Below are positions 20,450 to 30,560 of a stretch of 64,000 bases of DNA, piece by piece (position 1 is the stretch's first letter; each line of letters begins with the position of its first letter). Position numbers and translations under genes: made by a program. The stretch spans positions 5,561,514 to 5,625,513 of the forward strand of contig JAKSZT010037198.1 of assembly GCA_026826555.1 (NCBI GenBank), given 5' to 3'. The notes beneath the pieces were generated by a model, which searched no databases, was not told the DNA's origin, and was given only the letters and a program-made list of their open reading frames with translations. Source of the stretch: Tolypeutes matacus. Lineage: Eukaryota; Chordata; Mammalia; Cingulata; Chlamyphoridae.

Positions 20450-21500
20450 CTGCAAAGCCAATTTTTTTGTTATAAACACTCTCAGTTTCTGTTTATCTGT
20501 GAATATTCTAATCTAGCCCTCATTTTTGAAAGATAATCTTGCCAGATATAGAATTCTTGGCTGGCAGTTTTTCTCTCGCAGTATCTTAAATATATCAGAC
20601 CACTGCTTTCTTGCATCCATGGTTTCTTTTTTTTTTTTTTTTTTTAATATATTTAAACTTTATTTTGTACATTTATTAATTGAAAATATAAACAATTAAA
20701 AACTAAAAAGTAAACACAGATTAATAAATATATACATTTCTCAATTAAATGTAATGGATACATATAAAATTTTTTTTGAATCAAACAATATATTACACAA
20801 TATATTTGGCTCATAGTAACGTATTCCGTCCATGGTTTCTGATGAGAAATCGGCACTTAATATTATTGAGTATCCCTTATATGTTATGCATTGCTTTTCT
20901 CTTGGTGCTCTCAGAATTCTCTTTGTCTTTGGCATTTGACATTCTGATTAGTATGTGTCTTGGAGCTGTTCTATTCGGATTTATTTGGATGGGAGTACAT
21001 TTTGTTTCTTGGACATGGATATGTTTCCTTTAATAGGGTTGGGAAATTTTATACCATTATTTCTTCAGATATTCCTTCTGCCCCTTTTTCCTTCTCTTCT
21101 CCTTCTGGGACACCCATGACACGTATGTTTGTATGTCTCTTGCTGTCATTTATTTCCATAAGACCCTGTTCATTTTTTTCCATTCTTTTCTTCATCTGTT
21201 CTTTTTTATGTTTGCTTTTGGAGGCCATGTCTTCAAGCTCATCGATCCTTTCTTCTTCTTCCTCAAATCTGCTTTTATATGCCTCTGGTGTATTTTTTAT
21301 TTCATTTGTTGCACCATTCATTCCCATAAAGTCTGCCCTTTTTCTGTGTATGCTTTCAATTCCTCTTTGTGCCCCCCCCCAGTGTTGTCTTAATATCCTT
21401 AATCTCTTAAGCCATCTCATTGAATTTATTAAGAAGATTTGTTTGAACATCTATGATTAGTTGTCTCAACTCCTTTATGTCATCTGTAGGCTTATCTTGT
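20450..21500 (-). pseudogene. L1-C ORF1 remnant
   Basis: L1 ORF1p is a trimeric RNA-binding chaperone. The frame at 21450-21049 covers a coiled-coil-like, Glu/Arg-rich segment and the RRM start (NIRVMGVPEGEE). 20935-20840 continues with KTKRILRAPREKQ and SADFSSETM from the C-terminal domain. The remainder lies beyond the inserted L1 end (20628-20828). Frameshifts and that insertion break it. Confidence 0.85.
20628..20828 (-). mobile_element. 5'-truncated L1 3' end (short 3'UTR type)
   Basis: The minus strand ends in the AAATGTACAAAATAAAGTTT terminus shared with L1-A and L1-B, plus an A-tail (T20 on the plus strand). The TSD TCCATGGTTTCT is at 20616-20627 and 20829-20840. Only about 180 bp of the source L1 were copied. 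Confidence 0.94.
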
Positions 21501-21639
21501 TCCTTTTACTGGGTCATATCCTGTTTCTTGGTATGGTTTGTACTTTTTTGTTGGTGTTTTCGCATCTGGCTTGCTAGATGTATTTATTCTGGGTACAGTT
21601 TCTCCCTTTAGTTTAGGGCTTTCTTGTCTTTACTCCCTT

Positions 21640-22830
21640 GCTTGTTGTATAGTAGGAGTAAAGGATATAGTTGGTGCTGTAAGCTATGGAGGCTGAAGCT
21701 GCCCACATTGCCTCAGGAATTGATGAAGCTTCTCCCACTTTTCTCCTCTGTCAGGGGTAGGGACAGAGCTGCCCAAGTTGGGCAGGATAAGACTATCTGC
21801 AGTTGCTTGGAGAGACTGATGAAGCATCACACCCCTTCCTCCCCTACCTTGGGCAGTGATGGAGCTGTAGTTGTGGGCAGCAATCTATGTCATGTGGGTC
21901 TAATATGACTATAGTTGCCCAGGTAAACTGATGTAGCACTAGACCCCCTCCCTGCCAGGGGTGGGAATGGACCCTCTGGAGTACCTGACAATCTAATCCA
22001 TGTGTGCTGAATATGCCTTCAGTTGCCCTGAGAGGCTGAGGGAGTACTGTGGGAACAGAACCACCAACGCCCAACAGTTCAGTCCCTGTAGGCCAAAAGT
22101 ACCTGCCGTTGCCTGGAGAGGCTGAGGAAATACCAGCCCCCTCCTATCCTATTAGGGCATGGGGTTGGATCCATAGGCACCCAACAGTTCAGTCCTTGTA
22201 GGCCAAAAGTACCCGCCATTGTCTGGAGAAGCTGTGGAGACACCAGACCCCTCCTATCCAATTGGGGGTCAGGGGTAGATCCATAGGCATCCAACGGTCC
22301 AGTCCATGCAGGCTGAAAGTGTCTGCCATTGCCTGGAAAGGCTGTGGAACACCAGCCCCCTCCTTTCCTATTGGGGGCGAGGGTGGATCCACAAGTACCC
22401 ACCAATCCAGGCTGTGTGGGCCAAAAGCACCTGCAATTACCCAGAGAAGCTGGGCAAACACAATCTGTCTCTTGTCCTATTTGGGATGGAGGTGGAGCCA
22501 CAGGTGCCCAATGGACAGGTTTGTGTAGGTCAGAAGCACCTGCAGTTGCCCTGAGAGGCTGAGGGAATGCCAGCCCCCTCCTATCCTATGGGGGAACAGA
22601 GGTGGAGATGGACTTGAAGGCACTCAACAAACCAGTTCTTGTGGGCTGAAAACTCCTGCCATTGTCCGGACAAGCCGAGGATACCCAGCTCCTCTCCTAT
22701 CCTATTAGGATGTGGGGATGCAGCCCCAGGTGTCTGACTATTCAGTCTGTGCCGGCCAAAAGCACCTGCAGTTGCCTGGAGAGCCTAGTGCAGGTCCCGC
22801 CAGCTTCCTCTCTGCTGGAGGTGGGGCTGG
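21640..22830 (-). repeat. ~110-bp tandem monomers in the L1-C 5'UTR
   Basis: The recurring block GGCCAAAAG.ACCTGC..TTGCC(T/C).GAGAGGCTG starts near 22091, 22201, 22311, 22419, 22528, 22644 and 22754, with more diverged copies near 21688, 21780, 21894 and 22004. Spacing is 108-116 bp for intact units. Each unit also carries a CC(T/A)CCTATCC(T/A)ATT.GGG segment. The array lies between the L1 5' end and ORF1, where the promoter is expected. Confidence 0.9.
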
Positions 22831-23390
22831 AGCGTAGGCTAGGGCTGCAGTCCGATCTTGGTGGAAAGAAGCCAGTCCCTAATTTCACTGGATTTTCAGT
22901 CAGCCAGGCTTCACCTCATGCCAGGGCGGAGTCAAAATGGTGGCTTCTGGACTCTTTCCAACTTGGGCAGGCTCAAACCCTAGCTGTTTCTAGGATTATA
23001 CTTTAGCCAGCCGAGTCCATTAATCAGTAGCTGAAGTCGGTGGACAACTGTCTTTTCCTCCACCGTTTATGGGAAATGAAGCTTAACTCCAGCCACAGAA
23101 TAGCTCCTGAGCTGGTTGCGCCACTAGAGTAGGATGGGCACCAGCCTCTGCAGCTTGGCTTGCAGTTTCCCAGAGAGGTGGTATAGGTCCTCCCAGCTTC
23201 CTCCCTGCCAGAGATGGGTCTGGGGATTAGGCTAGAGCTGCAATCTGATCTGGGTGGAAAGAAGCCGGTCCTTACCAGCACTGTGATTTTCAATCAGCCC
23301 AGCTTCCCCTCATGCCAGGGGTGGAGTCTAAATGGCAGCTACCGGCCTCCTTCTGACCTGGATAGGCTCAAAGTTTAGCTGTTCATATGG
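22795..23390 (-). repeat. Second, ~400-bp repeated unit in the L1-C 5'UTR
   Basis: 22795-23035 and 23190-23384 (continuing at 23640 after an inserted L1 end) share long blocks: GGTGGAAAGAAGCC.GTCC, TTTTCA.TCAGCC.GCTTC, CTCATGCCAGGG..GAGTC, and CTGAAGTCGGTG. This looks like a tandem duplication of the 5'-proximal UTR, distinct from the 110-bp monomers. Confidence 0.8.
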
Positions 23391-23639
23391 CAACATGGAT
23401 GAACCTGGAGGACATTATGTTGTGAAGCAAGCCGGACACAAAAGGACAAATACTGTATGAATGCATTACTATGAACCAAATATATTGTGTAACATATTGT
23501 TAGATTAAAAAAAATTTTTATATGTATTCATTACATTCAATTGAGAAATGTATATATTTATTCATCTGTGTTTACTTTTTAGTTTTTAATTGTTTATATT
23601 TTCAATTATTAAATGTACAAAATAAAGTTAAAAAAAAAA
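23385..23639 (+). mobile_element. 5'-truncated L1 3' end, plus strand
   Basis: It contains the ORF2 terminus (GAACCTGGAGGACATTATGTTG) and the short 3' UTR ending AAATGTACAAAATAAAGTTA plus an A-tail. The TSD TTAGCTGTTC is at 23375-23384 and 23640-23649. It is inserted in opposite orientation to L1-C. Confidence 0.94.
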
Positions 23640-24033
23640 TTAGCTGTTCCTAGGGTTATACTTTAGTCCGCCAAATTTACTAATCTGTAGCTGAAGTCGG
23701 TGCCACACCATGTCTTCCTCCCTCGTTTTTTGGGAAATGGAGCTTCCAACTCCAGCCACGGAATAGCTCCTGAGGTGGCTTGTGCCATGGGTACTGACCT
23801 CTGCGGTGTGGAGGGCTCTACTCAATAAATCCTCTCTGCAGATGGGCAGTCTCCTCCTTCCATACTTTCAAGGATGTTGCAGGATACTGTTCTGGCCTCC
23901 TGGGGCCCCCAAAAAGGTGCTTTAGATAGCTCTGGGTGATTAATAACTGCCCTATAGCACGAGCTGACTCCAGGAGCTCCTTACTCTGCCGCCATCTTGG
24001 CTTCCCCTTGTCAGGATCTTTTTTTTTTTTTTT

Positions 24034-24197
24034 CAGGGGAGAGCGCGAACGCAGTCCCCCACTACCACAAATTATGCAGTCGAGTTTCCCACATTTGGGG
24101 AAATCGCAGGGGTCAGCACATCCGGAGTGCAATGGATAAGCCTCGCCCTGGGAAAACCACCTTCGTGATCATGGTATCTCCCCTGCCAGGTAAGTAT
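24034..24197 (-). pseudogene. U1 snRNA retrocopy, full length
   Basis: U1 recognises 5' splice sites in the spliceosome. The minus strand reads ATACTTACCTGGCAGGGGAG at its 5' end (the 5'-splice-site-pairing segment) and runs 164 nt to the terminal CTCTCCCCTG. Against the vertebrate U1 sequence I remember, it differs by about one base near the 3' end (GCGCTCT for GCGCTTT). The Sm-site region AATTTGTGG is intact. A T15 tract (24019-24033) is the poly(A) tail of the minus-strand copy, and TGTCAGGATCTTTT is duplicated at 24009-24022 and 24198-24211. This is therefore L1-mediated retroposition rather than a promoter-bearing RNU1 gene. Confidence 0.95.
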
Positions 24198-24211
24198 TGT
24201 CAGGATCTTTT

Positions 24212-24344
24212 AAAAAATTTTTTTGTCAAAACATTAAAAGCTCTCACTGTTGCTTATAAGTGAATAGGGGAATGAAAAAAACAATAAAACTAATATTTAT
24301 TTATTATACTGTACTAGATATATTGAGTCTTAAAGTGTTTTGTT
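24212..24344. other. No gene; A/T-rich
   Basis: Short A/T-rich stretch upstream of the U1 copy. I see no snRNA-type proximal sequence element. Confidence 0.4.
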
Positions 24345-26505
24345 TTGTTAAAAATATAAGCATTTAGAGCTATATGTTTCCCTCTCAGCACTGCCTTTGC
24401 TGCATCTTGTATGTTTTGGTATATTGTGTTTTGTTTTCATTCATCTCAAGATATTTCCTAATTTCTCTTGTGATTTCTTCTTTGACCCATTGGCTGTTTA
24501 AGAGTGTGTTGCTTAATCTCCATATATTTGTGACGTTACTAGTTCTCCCTCTGTTGCTGATTTTTAGCTTTATTCCACTGTGGTTGAAAGATATACATTG
24601 TACGATCATATTGTTTTTGAATTTATTGAGACTTGTTTTGTAACCTAACATATGGTTTATCTTGGAGAATGACCCATATGCTTTAGAGAAGAAGGTGTAT
24701 TCTGCTACTGTTGGGTGAAGTGTTCTATATATGTCTGTTAGGTCTTTTTGGCTTAGAGTATCATTCAAGTCTTTTATTTCCTTATTGATCCTATGTCTAG
24801 ATGATCCATCCATTATTGAAAGTGGTGTGTTAAAGTCACCTACTATCAATGTAGAACTATTTCTCCCTTCAAATCTGTCAATATTTGCTTCCTATATTTT
24901 GGGGATCTGCCATTAGGTATACATGTATTTATAATTGTTATGTCTTCTTGTTGAATTGACCCCTTTATCAGAATATAGTGACCTTCTTTGTCCCTCATAA
25001 CAGTTTTTGACTTAAGGTCTATTTTTATCTGATATTGGTATACCTAATTCCGCTCTCTTTTGGTTAATGCTTTCATGGTGTATATATATATCTTTTACAT
25101 CTATTCATTTCAACCTACTTGTGTCTTTGAATTTAAGGTGAGCCTCTTGTAAACACATATAGTTGGGTCATGCTTTTTAATCCATTCTATCAATCTCTGC
25201 ATTTTGAGTGTAGAGTTTAATCCATTTATATTTAGAGTAACTACTGATAATGCAGGACTTTTCTGCCATTTTGCTATTTGGTCTTTGCATGGGTCTTATA
25301 CCTTTTTTGACTCTCATGTCTTTCATTAATGTCTACTTTCATATTTATTTGATTTTTTGTTTTGTACCATATTGAGTCCCTTTTCATTTCCTTCTATGTA
25401 TATTTTTCAGATATTTTCTTTGTGGTTACCATAGGGCTATAATTTAAAATCCTAAATCTATAACAATGACTTTTGATTTGATATTAACTTAACTTCAGTA
25501 GCATAATCATACACTGTTCTGATAACCACCCATTCCCCCATTTTTGTTGTACTTGTTACAAATTATATCTTTATACAGTGTATGTCCAAACCCATATATT
25601 TATCATTATTGTTTATGCTTTTGCATTTTAGAACCTATAAGAAGTAAAAAGTGGAGTTACATACCAAAAAATCCAATCCAGTAATTTTGGCATTTATAAT
25701 TACTATATGGTTACTTTACTGGAAGTTTTTACTTCTTTATGCTGCTTTGATCCACTGTCTAGTATCCTTACCTTTCATTTTGAAGAACTCCATTTAGCAC
25801 TGCTTGTAGTGCAATCTAATGGTGGTGCACTCCCTCAGCTTTTATCTGAGAATGTCTTAGTATCTCTCTCTTTAAAAAAAAAAAGGTTTATTTTATTTAT
25901 TCCCCTCCTCTCGTTGTTTGTGCTCACTTTCTGCTCTTTGTTTCCATTCATTGTGCACTGTGTTCACTCATCTTCTCTTTAGGAGGCACCAGGAACCAAA
26001 CCTGAGACCTCCCATGTGGGAGAGAGGCTCTCAATTGTTTGAACCACTTCCGCTCCCTGCTTTGTTGTGTCTCTTATTGTGTTTCCTCCTTGTGTCTCCT
26101 TGTTGTGTCCTCTTGTTGTGTAAGCTTGCCGTGCCAGCCCGTTGGGTCAGCTCTCTATCTTGCTCGTCTTCTCTAGGAGGCACTGGGAACCAAACCCAGG
26201 ATCTCCCATGTGGTAGGCGGGTGCCTAAATGCTTGAGCCACATCTGCTTCCCGCATTTTTGAAAGAAAGTCTCACCAGATATAAAATTCTTTGTTGGCAA
26301 TTTTTTTCTTTCAGCACTTTAAATGTTTTATCCCATTGCCTTCCTGCCTCCATGGTTTCTGATGAGAAATTGGCACTTAATCTCATTGAAATTCCCTTGC
26401 AAATAACTCATTGCTATTCTCTTGCAGCTTTCAGAACTGTCTCCTTGTCCTTGGCATTGGACAGTTTGATTACTATGACCCTATGTATACTGTTTTGTCT
26501 TTGAA
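24345..26505 (-). mobile_element. Older L1, ORF2 N-terminus and ORF1 region
   Basis: The minus-strand frame at 24849-24385 encodes a diverged endonuclease domain (VGDFNTPLS, DLTDIYRTLHP, catalytic SDH replaced by NHS). 25000-25870 continues upstream through ORF2/ORF1 with many gaps. 26255-26505 is an ORF1 C-terminal part. A dimeric SINE interrupts it. It is more decayed than L1-A, -B and -C. Confidence 0.8.
25873..26256 (-). mobile_element. Dimeric DAS-SINE, minus strand
   Basis: Two heads are visible on the minus strand (GGGAGCGGAAGTGGTTCAA near 26056 and GGGAAGCAGATGTGGCTCAA near 26253). Each is followed by a GGTTTGGTTCC-type box B. Between them is a linker of GTGTCTCCTTGTTGTG repeats, and an A-rich tail lies at the left. 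The TSD was not resolved. Confidence 0.88.
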
Positions 26506-26509
26506 CTAA

Positions 26510-27195
26510 ATCCATTTCTTGTCTCATAACTGTAGTAACAGAGGCTGTTGTGTAAATATACTTTTAAGTGTTCACAAAAAGAAACACTAACAATTTAATA
26601 ACCATTTCTTCCTTTTAGACAGTTTGGACTACTTATCTAGACTAGCTATTCCTAGAGTGTGCACATAATGAGTGGATGACTTTTTATTTCTCAATCTTTA
26701 AATTTTCTCAAAGGGGTAAAAAGAGAAGGAAAGAAATTGAGAAAGAACTTTGGCTTTAGACAAATATGAATACTGTAAAAGGCTAATTATGTTCTCTCTG
26801 CAAGGAAAGGGGAGAAAACTTAGAAGCAGAAAAACCCAAGATACTCAAAAGAAAGTTATTAAAGTTAGTTGAAACAAGAGTTCAGTCCTTTGGCAATTTC
26901 ATCAAATGATACAATTAAAAAGGCAGCATTTCTTATTCCCCGAAGTACAGAAATAAAGGAGGGGGGTGTCTCCTACATTACACAAAATAATTTCTCAATT
27001 TTAATCAGGGAAAATGAAAAACCCTCATGGTATCTAACAAAATATTAAACTTTCATTCTGGGGAATCCTGCTACTGTCTCAAATAAAATGGCAAAAATCT
27101 CCTGATATATAGGTAGTGCCTAATAAAAGACTATGCCAAGCCCTAATCTTAATGCTTGTACTTAGGAACCTTATTCCTGCAAAAAGGAAACTTAG
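26510..27195. other. No gene seen
   Basis: Unique-looking A-rich sequence with no supported feature. Confidence 0.4.
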
Positions 27196-28837
27196 CCTAA
27201 TTATAATTAATGCCTAAGAGTTACCTCCTGAAAACCTCCTTGTTACTCAAATGTGACCTCTCTCTAAGCCATACTCAGCAAATAAACTCACTACCTTTCC
27301 CCCTGAAGTGGGACATGACTCCTGGGATGAGCCTCCCTGGCACTGAGGGATTATTACCAAGTGCCAACCAGCAATGCACTTGGAAAAAGACTTGACCAAA
27401 AGAGGGAAACATTATATACAAAAGAGATTTTATGGCTAAGAGGTTTCAAAGGGAGTGGGAGGTTATTCCAGAGGTTATGATTATGCAGGTCTCAGGCAGA
27501 TCTCATTAACCACCACAGTAAACAAAGCCTCAAACAAAAGTGCTCCCAAGGGCTCCAGACTCTGTAGGCCAGGCACATAGCCTCATGAAATCAATACTCC
27601 CTTGGCAGGTCCTATTTTAGAATATATGATACTTTATTTCCCCAATATAACAGAGTTAAAACCATTTATAATTTCCCTACTCATGATTCTTCTATTCTTT
27701 TTATTTGAACTTATAATTATCACTATAACCATTAAATATATATCTCAGAGACTTAAATCTTCTCTCTGTTCATATGCTGGTTGAGCCCTTAATCTCAGCA
27801 GAGTTGCGGCCAACACCTACTCTCCAGGTCTTTGGACTTGCCCAGGACAGCTAACAAAATGATGATGATGGACAAGTCTCATTCCAAAAAACTAGGAGTA
27901 TCTACAGCTGCAAGCAAAACAGTTCCTTCTGTCTGCCCCATAATATCTAAGTCTCCTTTTAATCTGAACAGTCAGGATGGACGTCTTCCCAAACTCCTCA
28001 ACACTGAGGAATGAACAAACAAAAGGGAGAGTTTAACCATGGACCAAAGTAGAGTTTTGGTTATTGTAGTTATTATCATGTGATAACGGAAGAACTTGTA
28101 ACATTGATAGAAGGATAGTGGTTACCAGTGGTTTTGAGGAAGGGGTAGGATGAATAGGTGGAACACTAGGCATTTTTAGGGTGTTGGGGTTGTCCTATAT
28201 GATACTGCAATGACATACATGACACTATAAATTTGTCAAAGCCTATGAAACTGTACAGTGCAAAGTGTAAACCATAATTCAAACTATAGACCTTGTTTAG
28301 TAGCAGTGCTTCAATAATGGTTCATCAGTTGAAACAAATATACCACACTGGGGAGTAGATGTGGCTCAAGTAATTGGGTGGCCGCCTCCCACATTGGAGG
28401 TTCTGGGTTCAGTTCCTGGTGCCTCCTAAAGAAGACGAGCAGATGCCGCAACCAGCAAGATGCCGCAACCAGCAGATGCTGCACCTGCCATAACAAGCAG
28501 ATGCCGCAACCACCACAATGAGCAGACACTGAAAAGAGCAGATGCCCCAACTGCTGCAATGAGCAGATGCCACAACGAGCAGACGCCACAACCAGCGGGG
28601 AGGTGAAGTGGCTCAAGTGGTTGGGCACTCACCTCCCACATGGGAGGTTCCAGGTTTGATTTCCAGTGCCTTCTAAAGAAGAGGAGCAGACAAAGAGCAG
28701 ACAGACAAGGGAACCATCTTGGCGGGGGGGTGGGCACAGAATAAAATTTTTTTAAAAAAGTACCACACTAATGTAAGATGTTAATAATAGGTGAAAATGT
28801 GTGTGTGTGTGTGTTATACGGGAATCCCCTATACTTT
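27196..28837 (+). mobile_element. Probable ancient L1 3'UTR segments
   Basis: Blocks such as GTGACCTCTCTCTAAGCC, GTGGGACATGACTCCTGGGATGAGCCTCCCTGGCA and, further on, CAAAGCCTATGAAACTGTACA, ATAATTCAAACTATAGACC, TTCATCAGTTGAAACAAATA(T)ACCACACT are typical of old mammalian L1 3' UTRs. The match is from memory and the region is diverged. A SINE splits the end of it. Confidence 0.55.
28350..28760 (+). mobile_element. Dimeric DAS-SINE with internal minisatellite
   Basis: The TSD TACCACACT lies at 28341-28349 and 28761-28769. Heads at 28350 and 28598 carry box A and box B. The linker (28434-28597) is a run of GCAGATGCCGCAACCA-like units of about 12-18 bp. The element ends in an A/T-rich tail. Confidence 0.92.
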
Positions 28838-29924
28838 TTTTAACAAATCAATTTTATTGATACATATTAATAAAGCATAAATCCATCCAAAGTGTACAAA
28901 TGGTATTCAGTATAATCACATAGTTGTGCATTCATTACTTTAATCATTTTTAGAGCATTTTCATTATCCCAGTAATAATAATAAAACACAAAAACAAAAG
29001 ACTCATCACCTCTCAATCTCTCTATGCTTCCCCTGCCGTACATAGCTGCTATTCTGTTTCCTTCCGTTTAGTTTATTTGTATTTATATTTTGTAAAAACA
29101 GTCTTATATAGGCAATATCTCCCGTATTCGTATTTTACAAGAGATTTCACTGTTATACAGTCCCATGTTACATTTTTTTAGCTTTCCTTCTAGTAATATA
29201 CATAGCCTTAGACTTTCCCTTTCAACCATTGTCATACCCATATAATAACTGCTAGTCACAAACACCATGTTGTGCTCTCACCACTTCCATTCATTTCTAA
29301 AGATTTACAAACCTTTTTATCAGTTCTGCCCAGATTAACCATCAACTTTCCGTTCTCTACTCTTATTCTATTTTCTGTTGACCTATAAATTATTAATATC
29401 ATGAGTTTGTAATTAGTTCATAATAGCACAATCATACAGTATTTGTCCTTTTGTGTCTGGCTTGCTTCATTCAACATGATGTCCTCCAGGTTCATCCATG
29501 TTGTCATATGCTTCACAACTTCATTTCTTCTTACCGCTGCATAATATTCCATTGTGTGTATACACCACAATTTGTTTATCCATTCATCAGTTGATAGACA
29601 CTTGGGTTGGCAATCATGAATAATGCTGCTATGAACATGGGTATGCAGATGTCTATTTGTGTCACTGCTCTCAGTTCTTCTGGGTATATACCTACCCAGT
29701 ATTTCCGGGTCACATGGCAAGTCTATATTCAACTTCCTTAGGAACTGCCAAACAGTCCTTCACGTGGCTGTACCAGTCCTCCACAGTGGATGTACCATTC
29801 TACATTCCCACCAACAGTGAATAAGCATTCCTCTCACTCCACATCCTCTCCAACATTTAAAAGTTTCTGACTTTTTAATAGTGGCCAATCTAATAGGTGT
29901 GAAATGATATCTCATTGTAGTTTT

Positions 29925-30262
29925 TTTTTTGTGAGGTACCAGGACCAGAGATTGAACCTGAGACCTCATATGCGGGAGGCTGGCGCTCAACCACTGAGCC
30001 ACATCGGCTCCCCTGAGTTGGCTCTCTCGTCTGATTGTTGTTTGCTCGTTTTTTTTTTTTTCTCTCTCATTGTTTTCTCTCTTTTTTTGCTCATTTGCTC
30101 ATTGTTTTTGCTCATTGTCTGCTCATTGTTTTTTTTTTTTTCTCATTGTCTGCTCATTGCCTGCTCATTGATTGTTTGTTTTCTTTAGGAGGCACCGGGA
30201 ACCAAACCTGGAACCTCCCATGTGGGAAGCGGCTGCTCAACTGCTTGAGCCACATCCACTCC
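29925..30262 (-). mobile_element. Dimeric DAS-SINE, minus strand
   Basis: The TSD CTCATTGTAGTTTT is at 29911-29924 and 30263-30276. Two tRNA-like heads on the minus strand flank a linker rich in TGCTCATTGTCTGCTCATTG repeats and T tracts. Confidence 0.93.
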
Positions 30263-30374
30263 CTCATTGTAGTTTTGACATACATTTCTCTAATTGCTAG
30301 TGATGTTGAACATTTTTTCATGTTTCTTCACCATTTGTATTTCTTCTTTGGACAATTGTCTTTTGCCTATTTTT

Positions 30375-30560
30375 TTTTTTTTTTTTAAGATTTTATTTAT
30401 TTATTCATTTATCCCCCCCCCCCTTGCTGCTTGTGCTCGCTGGGTCAGCTAACCACGCCATGCGGGCGGGCTTGCCTTCACCAGGAGGCCCCGGGAACTG
30501 AACCCGGGGCTTCCCATATGGTAAACGGGAGCCCTACTGATTGAGCCACAGCCGCTTCCC
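30375..30560 (-). mobile_element. DAS-SINE (~180-bp class), minus strand
   Basis: The TSD TCTTTTGCCTATTTTT is at 30359-30374 and 30561-30576. Head, GC-rich body (CTGGGTCAGCTAACCACGCC) and A-rich tail are complete. Confidence 0.95.

Larger units (their letters stand above)
17136..24006 (-). mobile_element. L1-C: minus-strand L1 with monomeric 5'UTR, 3' end missing
   Basis: Read on the minus strand from 24006: GGGAAGCCAAGATGGCGGC (5' start with a YY1-like AAGATGGC), a long 5' UTR including ~110-bp tandem monomers (to ~21500), ORF1 (~21500-20450) and ORF2 (~20330-17136). It breaks off inside ORF2 next to the ERV LTR, so the ORF2 C-terminus and 3' UTR are absent. L1 copies normally lose 5', not 3', sequence, so this implies later deletion or rearrangement. 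Insertions: solo LTR (18743-19284) and two truncated L1 ends (20628-20828, 23385-23639). Confidence 0.88.

Noticed and set aside
20960..21460. 166-aa hydrophobic open frame on the plus strand
   Set aside because: It is the antisense of L1-C ORF1. Antisense of Glu/Lys-rich coiled coil gives Ser/Phe/Leu-rich shadows. The same applies to 48546-49103 and 53175-53744 on the minus strand.
22079..22562. Overlapping 75-140-aa repeat-containing open frames
   Set aside because: They are chance frames in the ~110-bp L1 5' UTR monomers, open in several frames and on both strands.
23818..24132. Cys-rich 104-aa open frame
   Set aside because: It is a translation of the U1 retrocopy and the L1 5' UTR.
24034..24197. 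Functional RNU1 gene
   Set aside because: Poly(A) tail and TSD show retroposition, and no snRNA promoter elements are visible upstream.
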